The notes beneath the pieces are model-generated. The model was not told the origin of the DNA. It made no database searches and worked only from the letters and a program-made list of their open reading frames with translations. A stretch of 64,000 bases of DNA from Sphingopyxis sp. YR583 (GTDB lineage Bacteria > Pseudomonadota > Alphaproteobacteria > Sphingomonadales > Sphingomonadaceae): NCBI RefSeq assembly GCF_900108295.1, contig NZ_FNWK01000003.1, positions 186,001 to 250,000 on the forward strand. The letters run 5' to 3'. The position numbers and the translations under genes are program-made. Of the stretch, positions 56,453 to 64,000 are shown piece after piece. The first letter of the stretch is position 1. Each line of letters starts with the position of its first letter.

Positions 56453-58608
56453 TTCTTCGCTCCGGTTTTGGCGAGGTCGAGGCGCCCGACGGGGCCGGTC
56501 CATGCAAGGGTGCGGCCATCGATGGTGACGCTGTGCTTCGCATTCGCCGCAACATCCTCGGCGACCGCCAATGCGATCCGACGCCCGTCAAAGAGAGTGA
56601 CGAGCACGATATCGACACCCTTTTCCTTGCGATGTTGGAGCGCCGACACACGCGCGCTGCTCGCGACTACCGTCTCAGCCGACGCGTCATAGGCGCCGTG
56701 CGGTTCGAGCAGGCTGACGAAGGTCGCATCGCCCGCGCCGTCAACGCGCTGGATCACCACGGGCTCGCGGCGCAGGTTGAATTCGGGATCGTTCGCACCG
56801 CTTTCGGCGACGATGAAGCGCGCGCCCGCGGGCGGCAGCATATGGTAGCTGTAGAAGCGACTGCCCTGCATCCATGTCAGCCGCGCCTTCCCGGCCTTGG
56901 TGCCTTCGCCGTCGACCCACAGATGCTCATAGCCGTTCGCTTTGCCGAGCACCGGCCGTTCGGCAAGCTTGCGATCAAATGCGATGTCGCTGTCGATGAT
57001 CTGCCCCGAAAAGTGCAGCGGCAGGTCATAGCGATGCCTGCCGCTGCCAGTCCCGTGGAGGATATCGAGCGTGAGGGGGTTGGCGAGGCCTTCGACCTCG
57101 ACGAGCAGCAGCGCGCGGCGGATTTTGACATCCTTGTACGCGCTGTCGATTTCGCCGATCGCATAGCGCGTCGGGCCTTCGAGCGACGCCGCGAGTTGAC
57201 GCGTTCCGGATTTCTCGCCGGCCTTCCAGTCGCCTGCGAAATGGCTTTGCTCATCGACGACCAGCGCGTTGTGCGCAATCGTCGCACTTGCCCAGCTGTC
57301 ATTTTCGGGAAGATAGCGCCCGCCGCGCTTCGCCTCGACATTCAGGAAGCGTGCGGCGCCATAGTCGGTCACGACCGCGCCGGTCTCGTCATAATAAAGC
57401 CAGCCGAGCCGGTCGAAATGACCATGCCCCATGCCCTGCACCGTGTTCTTGGCAACAAGCAGCGGACCAGTCGGATCGGCTTTGGTGCGCAGCAGGACGA
57501 GCGCACCGTCTTTGCCATCGGGGCCATCGGAGAGCAGCCGCGACCCGAACGGCCAAGGCTTGGCCTTGCCCGCGGCAAGGTCGGCCGCCATCGCCTGCCC
57601 CGCTGGCGTCAGCACCGTGCGCCTCTGCCCGTCGGCGATCGACAGGAAAGCAGGATCCTTCGTCGCGCCATAAGCGATCGCGACGGCGTGATAGAGTTCC
57701 TCGGTACGCAAGCTCTTGTCGGGCATCGCATCGTTGATCGGCAGGAAATAGCCGTCGTGCGTTACATCGATCGCGGTGCGGATCGCCTTCAGCACGATGC
57801 CGTCGCGATACTCGAAAATCTTGCGATCGGGATCATTCGCCGCGATCGCGGCTGCGAAGACAACGAAGGGTTGCAGCGCATAGCGTTGATAATAGGGGCC
57901 CTCGGCATAATAGCCGTCGGGTGAGAAGAGCAGGTCGAGCTGGCGTAGGAAGCCCGCCTTGCCGCTCTTGTCGAGCCCCAGCAGCGCCTTGTCGACAAGG
58001 TCACGGTCGCCGAGCAGATAGCCCGAAAGCCCGACGCCCGCCGCCGCCCAGGTCGCATGATTGTGAATGCGGTTGATCACCTCGGGCGACCCGTCCGAGA
58101 GGAAATGCGCCATCGGGCGGATCACCTGATCGTCGATACGCTTGCGGTCGGAGGCGGGCAAAGCATCGCGAATTTCGGCATAGCCCTGCACCGCATTCAC
58201 GAGGAACACGCTGTCGTTGAGGCTCTGCCAGAATAGGCGGCCGGGAACCTGGTTCGACGCCGCGGGGTGCGGCCCGAGCTTCGGATAAAGGTCGGCATAG
58301 GCGAGCAGCAGGTCGCGAACATGGTCGCGATAACGAACGTCGTCGGTCAGGCGGAAAAGCTGTCCGCCCTCGAAGATCGTGCGGTAGTTGCGCTTGTGCT
58401 GCTCGTGGGTGAAGCCGCCGCCGGGATCCTTCGGCACGGGCACATTGATGCCCGCGCGGATCGACGCCTCAACGCCCGCCTTTGCGCGCTCGATCTCGGC
58501 AGCGAATAGCGGCGCGAACGCCTGCGCCGAAGCGGCCGGCGGGGTCTGTGCCGAAACGGGGAGAACCGGCAGCGCTGCTGCAAGGAGAAGGGCAATGGTC
58601 CGGTTCAC
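56449..58608 (-). CDS. PL17 family oligoalginate lyase
   Basis: The 719-residue exported enzyme has a signal (LLLAAALPVLPVSA), an N-terminal alpha-barrel and a C-terminal heparinase II/III-like beta-domain. Residues Asn183, His184 (RIHNHATWA), Tyr240 (GPYYQRY), His395 (GMGHGHFDR) and Tyr432 line up by spacing with the catalytic residues recalled for the Saccharophagus enzyme Alg17C. It releases monosaccharide units from oligoalginate ends, giving DEH. The GTG at 58608 overlaps the PL6 stop as GTGA. A periplasmic place fits the adjacent MFS importer. Confidence 0.93.
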   Translation of the reverse strand: MNRTIALLLAAALPVLPVSAQTPPAASAQAFAPLFAAEIERAKAGVEASIRAGINVPVPKDPGGGFTHEQHKRNYRTIFEGGQLFRLTDDVRYRDHVRDLLLAYADLYPKLGPHPAASNQVPGRLFWQSLNDSVFLVNAVQGYAEIRDALPASDRKRIDDQVIRPMAHFLSDGSPEVINRIHNHATWAAAGVGLSGYLLGDRDLVDKALLGLDKSGKAGFLRQLDLLFSPDGYYAEGPYYQRYALQPFVVFAAAIAANDPDRKIFEYRDGIVLKAIRTAIDVTHDGYFLPINDAMPDKSLRTEELYHAVAIAYGATKDPAFLSIADGQRRTVLTPAGQAMAADLAAGKAKPWPFGSRLLSDGPDGKDGALVLLRTKADPTGPLLVAKNTVQGMGHGHFDRLGWLYYDETGAVVTDYGAARFLNVEAKRGGRYLPENDSWASATIAHNALVVDEQSHFAGDWKAGEKSGTRQLAASLEGPTRYAIGEIDSAYKDVKIRRALLLVEVEGLANPLTLDILHGTGSGRHRYDLPLHFSGQIIDSDIAFDRKLAERPVLGKANGYEHLWVDGEGTKAGKARLTWMQGSRFYSYHMLPPAGARFIVAESGANDPEFNLRREPVVIQRVDGAGDATFVSLLEPHGAYDASAETVVASSARVSALQHRKEKGVDIVLVTLFDGRRIALAVAEDVAANAKHSVTIDGRTLAWTGPVGRLDLAKTGAKK

Positions 58609-60818
58609 GGGCGCGCCTCCATGACGTTGCCGACGATCTGACCGCGTGCGGGGCCTTTCCATGCCAGTTCCTCGATCCGCGGTTCGGGAGTCGCGGCAAA
58701 GGCGTTCGACGCGATCCGCGTTTCGGGGGCGCCGACCGAATGAATGACGAGGATGCCGTCCGACTTCGCAAAGTTGTTCTGTACAATATCGGCGTGCTGG
58801 GCGCCCGAGATGCGCAGCGACGCGCCATCGCGCCCGCTATCGGCGACGCTCGATCCGGTCATCGCAAACCACGGACCGAAGGTGCTTTCGTCGGTGCCCT
58901 TGCGCAACAAGTCGGCGACCATCGCAACGCGCGCAAAGCGGCTGCCGGTGATTGTCAGCCGCTCCATCGGATACCAGCCTTTGGGTTCCTGTTCGCCGGT
59001 TGCGACCACCACGACGCCCATCTCGGCGAAATCGCTGTTCGTGATGGTCACATCGTCGGCGAAGGTGCCGGGCGCAATCGCGATGCCGTCGAGCCGGCCC
59101 TTGCCGGGGCCGCGCACCGAAACGTCGCCAAGCGTTATATTATAGTTGGGAGCGACGCCGCTCCCGACCGCGATCAGCGCAGCTTCACCGGGCGCACCGC
59201 TTGCATCGATCGCGAGATTTTGGAGCTGTAATCCGCCCCCACCACCGATCTGCATCAACTGCGATGCGACGCGAAGCACAGGCTTGGCATCCTTTGCTCC
59301 CGCGATGGTCAGGCGGTGGTCCAGCGCGAGCGGCACCGCGACTTCGTAGATACCCGTCGCGAGCGCGAGCGTGTCGCCCGCCTTGGTCTCGGCCACTGCT
59401 TCCGCGAGCGAGGCGCCCGCAGCGAGCGACCGCGTGCTGCCCGCGCCGAATGCGGCTTCGGGCGCATCGCCGCGATACCAGCTCGCGCCGACCTCGGCTC
59501 GCGCCACCGGCTTCAGGTCGCGCGGAGCGCCTACCGCAGCAAGCGCCGGATCGACCGGGTAAAGCAGACCGTTGGCGGCGCGATCGAGCTTCACCTCGCG
59601 CTGTTCGACGCCCGCCCCCAGCAGTGGCTTCGCGACCTTTGCCTCCACATTGCCCGCCATCGCAATTCCGCCGATTTCGCCCTCGGCGCGGAACGGGTCC
59701 TGCCTTTTCGCACCAACGATCAAATTGCGATCGAACCGGCTGCCCGTCGGCGCGGCCGACCGTTCGGCGTCGGCGCCCGCGGCCAAAGTGATGCGCGCGC
59801 TATCGATGATGCTGTTGCCTTCGACCCGCGCGTTCGCGACCTGATGGTAGCGGTTGATCACCGAATTGGGCACGCCGTTCATCACGCTGATCGCGCTCTT
59901 GAACGAGGTGCCTGCGAGCCCCTCGAAATAATTGCCGCGCACGATCTGGTCGCGATTGATCACGCGAACGCCACCCGTGTCGGCGACGCCTTTGCCAAGG
60001 AAGATGTTGCGCTCGACGAGATTGCCGTTGCCGTGGCGAAGCACAAAGGCACCCTGCGCTTCGAGCACCAGATTTTCGCGGATGATATTGCCGCCTGACT
60101 TGATCGAGACGATCTCGACCTCGCCGCTGGTGCGGTCGAAGATATTGCGTTCGATGATGCTGTTCGACGCCGAGAGCGATTCCTCGCTGGTGCCGACGCG
60201 GATCGTCTCGCCGCCATTCGAGCCGAGCGGCGGGCGCGGGCCGAAATAATTGTGATCGATGCGGTGGCGGTTATCGAGCGGGTCGCCCGCGCGGCGGATC
60301 ACCGCAAGCGTCACGCCCGCATTCGTCTTGCCCTCGAAATGCGAATGGTCGACGCGGTTGCCGGTGCCATAGAGCGCGACCCAGATATCCTCGGCGCGGC
60401 GGTCGGCCTTGCTATAACCGTCGATGACAACTTCGGTCACGCGCGTGTCGGTCGCGAGCGTTTTGGAATCGCGGCGGAAGCTGATCACCTCGTCAGTGGG
60501 ACTCGCGCCATTTTTGAAGACGAGGCCCGAAACGAGCAAATGCTGCCCCCCGATGCGCAGATTCGACTGCCCGGTGAGCAGCACCTTGCCTTTGGTTTGC
60601 GCAGTCAGCGTGATCGGCTTGGTCGCGTTGCCGCTCCCCGTGAACACGATCTGGAAATCGCGCCATTCGCCATCGGCGAGGATGATCGTGTCGCCCGGCA
60701 GCGCCTTTTTCACGGCAGCTTTATATTGGGCTTGGTCCGACACCAGCATGTCGCGCGCCAGCGCCGGATGCGCCGTCGAAACCAACATCGCTACCGTCAG
60801 AACCGCTCTTATCTGCAC
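58605..60818 (-). CDS. PL6 family alginate lyase (two-domain, AlyGC-like)
   Basis: The 737-residue exported lyase has a signal (LTVAMLVSTAHPALA) and two right-handed beta-helix domains. Lys240 (EIVSIKSGG) and Arg261 (FVLRHGNGN) have the spacing of the catalytic pair recalled for AlyGC. Asn201 (GSNGGETIRVG), Glu233 and Glu235 match the calcium ligands. Two-domain PL6 enzymes of this length can be exolytic, including on guluronate-rich chains, which I infer with caution. It is the first gene of a five-gene operon. The start is GTG at 60818 with GAGG upstream. Confidence 0.93.
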   Translation of the reverse strand: MQIRAVLTVAMLVSTAHPALARDMLVSDQAQYKAAVKKALPGDTIILADGEWRDFQIVFTGSGNATKPITLTAQTKGKVLLTGQSNLRIGGQHLLVSGLVFKNGASPTDEVISFRRDSKTLATDTRVTEVVIDGYSKADRRAEDIWVALYGTGNRVDHSHFEGKTNAGVTLAVIRRAGDPLDNRHRIDHNYFGPRPPLGSNGGETIRVGTSEESLSASNSIIERNIFDRTSGEVEIVSIKSGGNIIRENLVLEAQGAFVLRHGNGNLVERNIFLGKGVADTGGVRVINRDQIVRGNYFEGLAGTSFKSAISVMNGVPNSVINRYHQVANARVEGNSIIDSARITLAAGADAERSAAPTGSRFDRNLIVGAKRQDPFRAEGEIGGIAMAGNVEAKVAKPLLGAGVEQREVKLDRAANGLLYPVDPALAAVGAPRDLKPVARAEVGASWYRGDAPEAAFGAGSTRSLAAGASLAEAVAETKAGDTLALATGIYEVAVPLALDHRLTIAGAKDAKPVLRVASQLMQIGGGGGLQLQNLAIDASGAPGEAALIAVGSGVAPNYNITLGDVSVRGPGKGRLDGIAIAPGTFADDVTITNSDFAEMGVVVVATGEQEPKGWYPMERLTITGSRFARVAMVADLLRKGTDESTFGPWFAMTGSSVADSGRDGASLRISGAQHADIVQNNFAKSDGILVIHSVGAPETRIASNAFAATPEPRIEELAWKGPARGQIVGNVMEARP

Positions 60819-60852
60819 TGCGCCTCACCCTTTTTTTGATTCTTGAGAACTG

Positions 60853-60900
60853 GACTATACAAGAGGTAGGACAATATCAACCGCATTTCGGTATACAAGA
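60853..60900. promoter_or_regulatory. Predicted tandem GntR operators between PL6 operon and receptor 2
   Basis: TATACAAG occurs twice as a direct repeat (60856-60863 and 60892-60899), centres 36 bases apart, about three helix turns. Both match the half-site YATACRA. On the minus strand TATAGT within the first copy could be a -10 element of the PL6 operon. Confidence 0.6.
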
Positions 60901-60965
60901 TGGGTTGACATATTGGTCTGGCAAGACGAGCTTCCCGCAAAACAAAGCCATTGAGGGAGAGTGGG

Positions 60966-63900
60966 ATGATTCGGGGCAGCCTGGTGCGCGTTTCGCGCGG
61001 CAAGATGAACTTCGCAGCGACACTGCTGGGCACGACGGCAATGGCCATGCAGGCCATACCGGCCTTTGCGCAGGATGCGGCCGCCGAAACCTCGACTGCC
61101 GACGATGCCGGCGATGATGCTATCGTCGTAACGGGCATTCGCAGTTCCCTTGCCACCGCGCTGGGCGAAAAACGCACCACCGATAATATCGTCGAGGTCA
61201 TCCAGGCCGAGGATATCGGCAAGCTGCCCGACCAGAATCTTGCCGAAGTGCTGGAAAATGTCACCGGCGTTCAGATCACCCGCCAAGCCGGTGTCGGTAA
61301 TGCGGTGCAGATCCGCGGCACCGATGCCAACCGCACCGAAATCAATGGCGTTTCGACCGTGGGATCGGGGGCGGGCCGTTCGGGCATCAGCTTCGAAGAT
61401 CTGCCTGCCGCGCTGATCGCTTCGGTCGAGGTCACCAAGGTTCCGACGGCGCAGACGATCGAGGGATCGGTCGGCGGCACGATCAACCTGCGGACGATCC
61501 GCCCGCTCGACCTCAAGGACCCGCTGATCGCCGCCCGCGCCCAGATGGAGAACAGCGACCTGTCGAAGTCGACCCTGCCTCGCCTGTCAGCCACGCTCGG
61601 CAACCGGTGGGACACGGGCATCGGCGAAATCGGCATCGTGGTGAGCGGCAGCTATGCCCGGCAGGACGTCGCCTCGTTCAAGCCGCGAGTCGACCGCGAC
61701 GCGTTGGTGCTTCCGGGCTCGGGCCCAAGCGCCGAAGCTTTTCCGTTCCTGCGTATCCAGTTCCTGCAGCAGGGGCTCGAGAATTACGAATATGAAACCT
61801 ACAACGGCACTGCCGCGCTCGAGTGGAAGCCGAACGACGATCTGAAATTCTATTTCGACGCAACGCTGAACAACCAGCGCCGCGGCCAGCAGAGCCACCG
61901 CGTCCAGATTTCGGGCACCGCAACGCCTTCGGTCGTCGACGCCATGAACAACACCGATTTCGAGACGGTCGATTTTGGCTCGCTCAACGGTCCGAACGGC
62001 CCGATCGATCTTGGCAGCGTCGAGGCCGCGGTTGCCGGGACGATCGGGATCGGCGGCACGACCGGAAGCGTGGTCGATCCGAACCTGCGCACATCGAGCG
62101 ATACCGGCGCGCGCGCAACCAAAAGCCGCGTCTTCGATTTCGGCACCGATTGGCAGGCAACCGACAAGCTGAACGTCCGCGCCGAGGTGTCGCTGTCGAC
62201 CTCCAAATCCGATTTCCCGAACTTCTCGACCACACTCGACTTTATCAACCCGAACGGCCCGCAGCCCGTATTCGGTCGCAGCATCGACAATGGCGTGCCG
62301 ATCGAATTCGACCTTCGCGGCGGCACACTTCAATTCGGCATCGATCAGGCGAGCCCCTTCGCGCCGACAACCGCCCAATTGCTCGATCCCGCAAACTATC
62401 AGCTACAACAGGTCACGCAGGGCGCCAACTCGACCGACAATCAGGAACGCGCCGCGCGTCTTGATTTCTCTTACGACACGACCGACCTCAACCCCTTCGT
62501 TACGTCGGTTAATTTCGGTTATCGCTGGAATCGGACATCGGCCGAGAACAGCGAATTCTCGAACAATGTCAGCCTGACCAACACGACCAGCGCGTGGAAC
62601 CGCCCGTCGGGCGATCTGTTCTCCGACATATTGATCCCGGGCCCACGCAACTTCAACGCCGCGGATGGGCGCCGGCTCTATTTCCCCGACTTCCTGCTGA
62701 TCGATGGCGGGCTGGCGTTCCGCGATCCGGCGAGCGTCCTGTCGTCGCTCAACGAAGCAATCGCCGCGAGCAACGCAGCACGGACGCAGGGCCCAGCGGT
62801 GGCTTCGCTGGCGACGCCGACCGAATCCTTTGCAGGCTTCTTCAAGATCAAGGAAACGACCAACGCTGCCTATTTCCAAGCGAATATGGAGGGCGAAATC
62901 GCCGGCATGCCGGTGCGCGGCAACGCGGGTTTCCGCTGGCTGCACACCAAGCTGTCGTCGACCGGCAATAATATCGCGAACGGGGCGGTCACGGGGCAGA
63001 CGATCGCGAAGAGCTCATATAATTTTCTGCTACCGCGCTTCAGCCTTGTCCTCGAACCCGCGGACAAGCTGCTTGTCCGCGCGGGCATCGCGCGCGACAT
63101 CCGTCGCCCGAACTTCGATACGCTGTCGACGTCCTTTTCGTTCGGCACCGGCGCGAACACACCGGTCGCGGTCGGCAACCCCGGCCTCGTTCCCGAAGCC
63201 GTGTGGTCGTTCGACCTTTCGGGCGAATATTATTTCGCGCCGTCGAGCCTGATCAGCATCGGCTTCTTCCACAAGAGCCGCACGAACCTCTTCGCGCAGC
63301 GGCAGGAAGATCCGGCGCCCAACCTCGATGCCAACGGCAATCTCAATATCTCGATCGATCCCGCCTGCCCCGGCGGCGGCATCTATAACCCGATCGCGAA
63401 CCGCAACATCAACAACCCGATTCAGGGGGTCGGTATCTGCGTGCCGCGCAGCTCGACCTTCAACGTTCCGGGAACCACGACGCAGACGGGTATCGAAGTC
63501 GCATTCCAGCATGACCTGTCGGCATGGGAAGACATACTCGGTTTCGCCTCCGGCTTCGGCTTCATCGGCAACTTCACCTATCAGAAGGCGGGCGGGTCGG
63601 CGCGTGAATATCGCACCGCCGATGGTCCGCGGACGGTGTTCACGCAGCTCGGTTATCCCGGCTCTCAGGATCTGATCTCGCTGACCAACCTGTCGAAATA
63701 TGCCTATAATGCGACGCTGTTCTACGACAAATACGGGCTCAACGCGCGTCTGCGCTACACATGGCGGTCGAGCTATGTGTCGAACGATCCGTTCTTCTTC
63801 GGCCTGCCGCTGATCAACGGCGCGCGCGGACAACTCAACGCCAGCATCAACTACGACATCACCGAGAATATCAATGTCGGCGTCGAGGGCATCAACCTGC

Positions 63901-64000
63901 TGCGCGGCGACCAGAACCAATATTGCGTGAACAACAAGGCGCTGCTCTGCTTCCAGGGCCTGACCGACCGCCGGATCACCGCCGGGATCAGCGTGAAGTT
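60966..64000 (+). CDS. TonB-dependent receptor 2 of the alginate locus (cut by window end)
   Basis: An uninterrupted frame of 1011 codons runs from the ATG at 60966, which follows GAGGGAGAG, to the window end. It ends in ITAGISVK plus two bases, so probably only the last residue and stop are missing. It has a signal peptide (LLGTTAMAMQAIPAFA), the TonB-box-like DDAIVVTGIRSSLATAL and a plug (DIGKLPDQNLAEVLENVTGV, VQIRGTDANRTEINGV, VEVTKVPTAQTIEGSVGGTI). The barrel ends in the usual aromatic strand. It is divergent from the PL6 operon, with the tandem operator between. Probable alginate oligomer importer. Confidence 0.93.
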   Translation, partial: MIRGSLVRVSRGKMNFAATLLGTTAMAMQAIPAFAQDAAAETSTADDAGDDAIVVTGIRSSLATALGEKRTTDNIVEVIQAEDIGKLPDQNLAEVLENVTGVQITRQAGVGNAVQIRGTDANRTEINGVSTVGSGAGRSGISFEDLPAALIASVEVTKVPTAQTIEGSVGGTINLRTIRPLDLKDPLIAARAQMENSDLSKSTLPRLSATLGNRWDTGIGEIGIVVSGSYARQDVASFKPRVDRDALVLPGSGPSAEAFPFLRIQFLQQGLENYEYETYNGTAALEWKPNDDLKFYFDATLNNQRRGQQSHRVQISGTATPSVVDAMNNTDFETVDFGSLNGPNGPIDLGSVEAAVAGTIGIGGTTGSVVDPNLRTSSDTGARATKSRVFDFGTDWQATDKLNVRAEVSLSTSKSDFPNFSTTLDFINPNGPQPVFGRSIDNGVPIEFDLRGGTLQFGIDQASPFAPTTAQLLDPANYQLQQVTQGANSTDNQERAARLDFSYDTTDLNPFVTSVNFGYRWNRTSAENSEFSNNVSLTNTTSAWNRPSGDLFSDILIPGPRNFNAADGRRLYFPDFLLIDGGLAFRDPASVLSSLNEAIAASNAARTQGPAVASLATPTESFAGFFKIKETTNAAYFQANMEGEIAGMPVRGNAGFRWLHTKLSSTGNNIANGAVTGQTIAKSSYNFLLPRFSLVLEPADKLLVRAGIARDIRRPNFDTLSTSFSFGTGANTPVAVGNPGLVPEAVWSFDLSGEYYFAPSSLISIGFFHKSRTNLFAQRQEDPAPNLDANGNLNISIDPACPGGGIYNPIANRNINNPIQGVGICVPRSSTFNVPGTTTQTGIEVAFQHDLSAWEDILGFASGFGFIGNFTYQKAGGSAREYRTADGPRTVFTQLGYPGSQDLISLTNLSKYAYNATLFYDKYGLNARLRYTWRSSYVSNDPFFFGLPLINGARGQLNASINYDITENINVGVEGINLLRGDQNQYCVNNKALLCFQGLTDRRITAGISVK

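Noticed and set aside
1..64000. tRNA genes, CRISPR arrays, insertion sequences, prophage or attachment sites
   Set aside because: I looked for T-loop patterns, regularly spaced repeats, transposase or integrase motifs and flanking direct repeats and saw none.

Overview
The window looks like a chromosomal segment of a GC-rich alphaproteobacterium of the order Sphingomonadales, most like Sphingopyxis or a close relative. The evidence is high GC, several large TonB-dependent receptors (TBDRs) next to catabolic clusters, a divergent IF-1 beside a cold-shock gene, an HWE histidine kinase, an entericidin-type lipoprotein, and many tightly overlapped operons with GTG or TTG starts. I see no rRNA, tRNA, CRISPR array, insertion sequence or prophage. 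Genus assignment is inference.

Layout. (1) 1-5.1 kb: secreted or periplasmic proteins, including an M13 metallopeptidase, an MliC-like lipoprotein and LprI-like proteins. (2) 5.1-13.5 kb: an accessory, stress-flavoured stretch of small genes. It holds CspA, a divergent IF-1, two members of a YHHQ-type small-protein family, two DUF2384-like proteins, a DUF3892-like protein, a frameshifted gene remnant, a NYN-domain protein, a lone receiver-domain protein and a PAS/GAF/HWE kinase. (3) 13.6-22.8 kb, minus strand: a DAO-type oxidoreductase, a KatE-type catalase, a thioredoxin-reductase-like protein, a GH130 glycoside phosphorylase, a two-domain GT4 glycosyltransferase, a phosphomannomutase-like HAD protein and a third YHHQ protein. 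Three genes in regions 2 and 3 share a 5' leader whose CUCC-containing arm pairs with the Shine-Dalgarno sequence.

(4) 23.2-41.7 kb: a catabolic island. It encodes a TBDR, alpha/beta hydrolase, SDR, TetR regulator, a thiolase-fold protein without the nucleophilic Cys coupled to a DUF35 protein, P450, acyl-CoA ligase, Rieske oxygenase, GMC oxidoreductase, two acyl-CoA dehydrogenases, aldehyde dehydrogenase, a Gfa-like protein and a fused class III CoA-transferase. All four promoter regions of this island carry a 13-bp palindrome close to CTAATGNCAATAG, so I infer one TetR regulon. The enzyme set suits oxidation of an alkyl or isoprenoid/steroid-like alcohol through CoA thioesters and a retro-aldol cleavage. 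The substrate is not identifiable from sequence. (5) 41.9-47.9 kb: an entericidin-like gene with an EcfG-like promoter, a TBDR with a terminator-like hairpin in its leader followed by a phytase-like esterase, a small LuxR-type regulator and a MaoC-like hydratase.

(6) 47.9-64 kb: an alginate-utilisation locus. Two TBDRs would take up oligomers. PL6 and PL17 lyases depolymerise alginate to 4-deoxy-L-erythro-5-hexoseulose uronate (DEH). An MFS carrier imports the product, an SDR is the likely DEH reductase giving 2-keto-3-deoxygluconate (KDG), and KdgK phosphorylates KDG. A CE12-like esterase and an FAH-family hydratase are unusual additions. A FadR-type GntR regulator and a shared YATACRA motif at three regulatory regions tie the locus together. 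KDPG aldolase and KdgF are not in the window.
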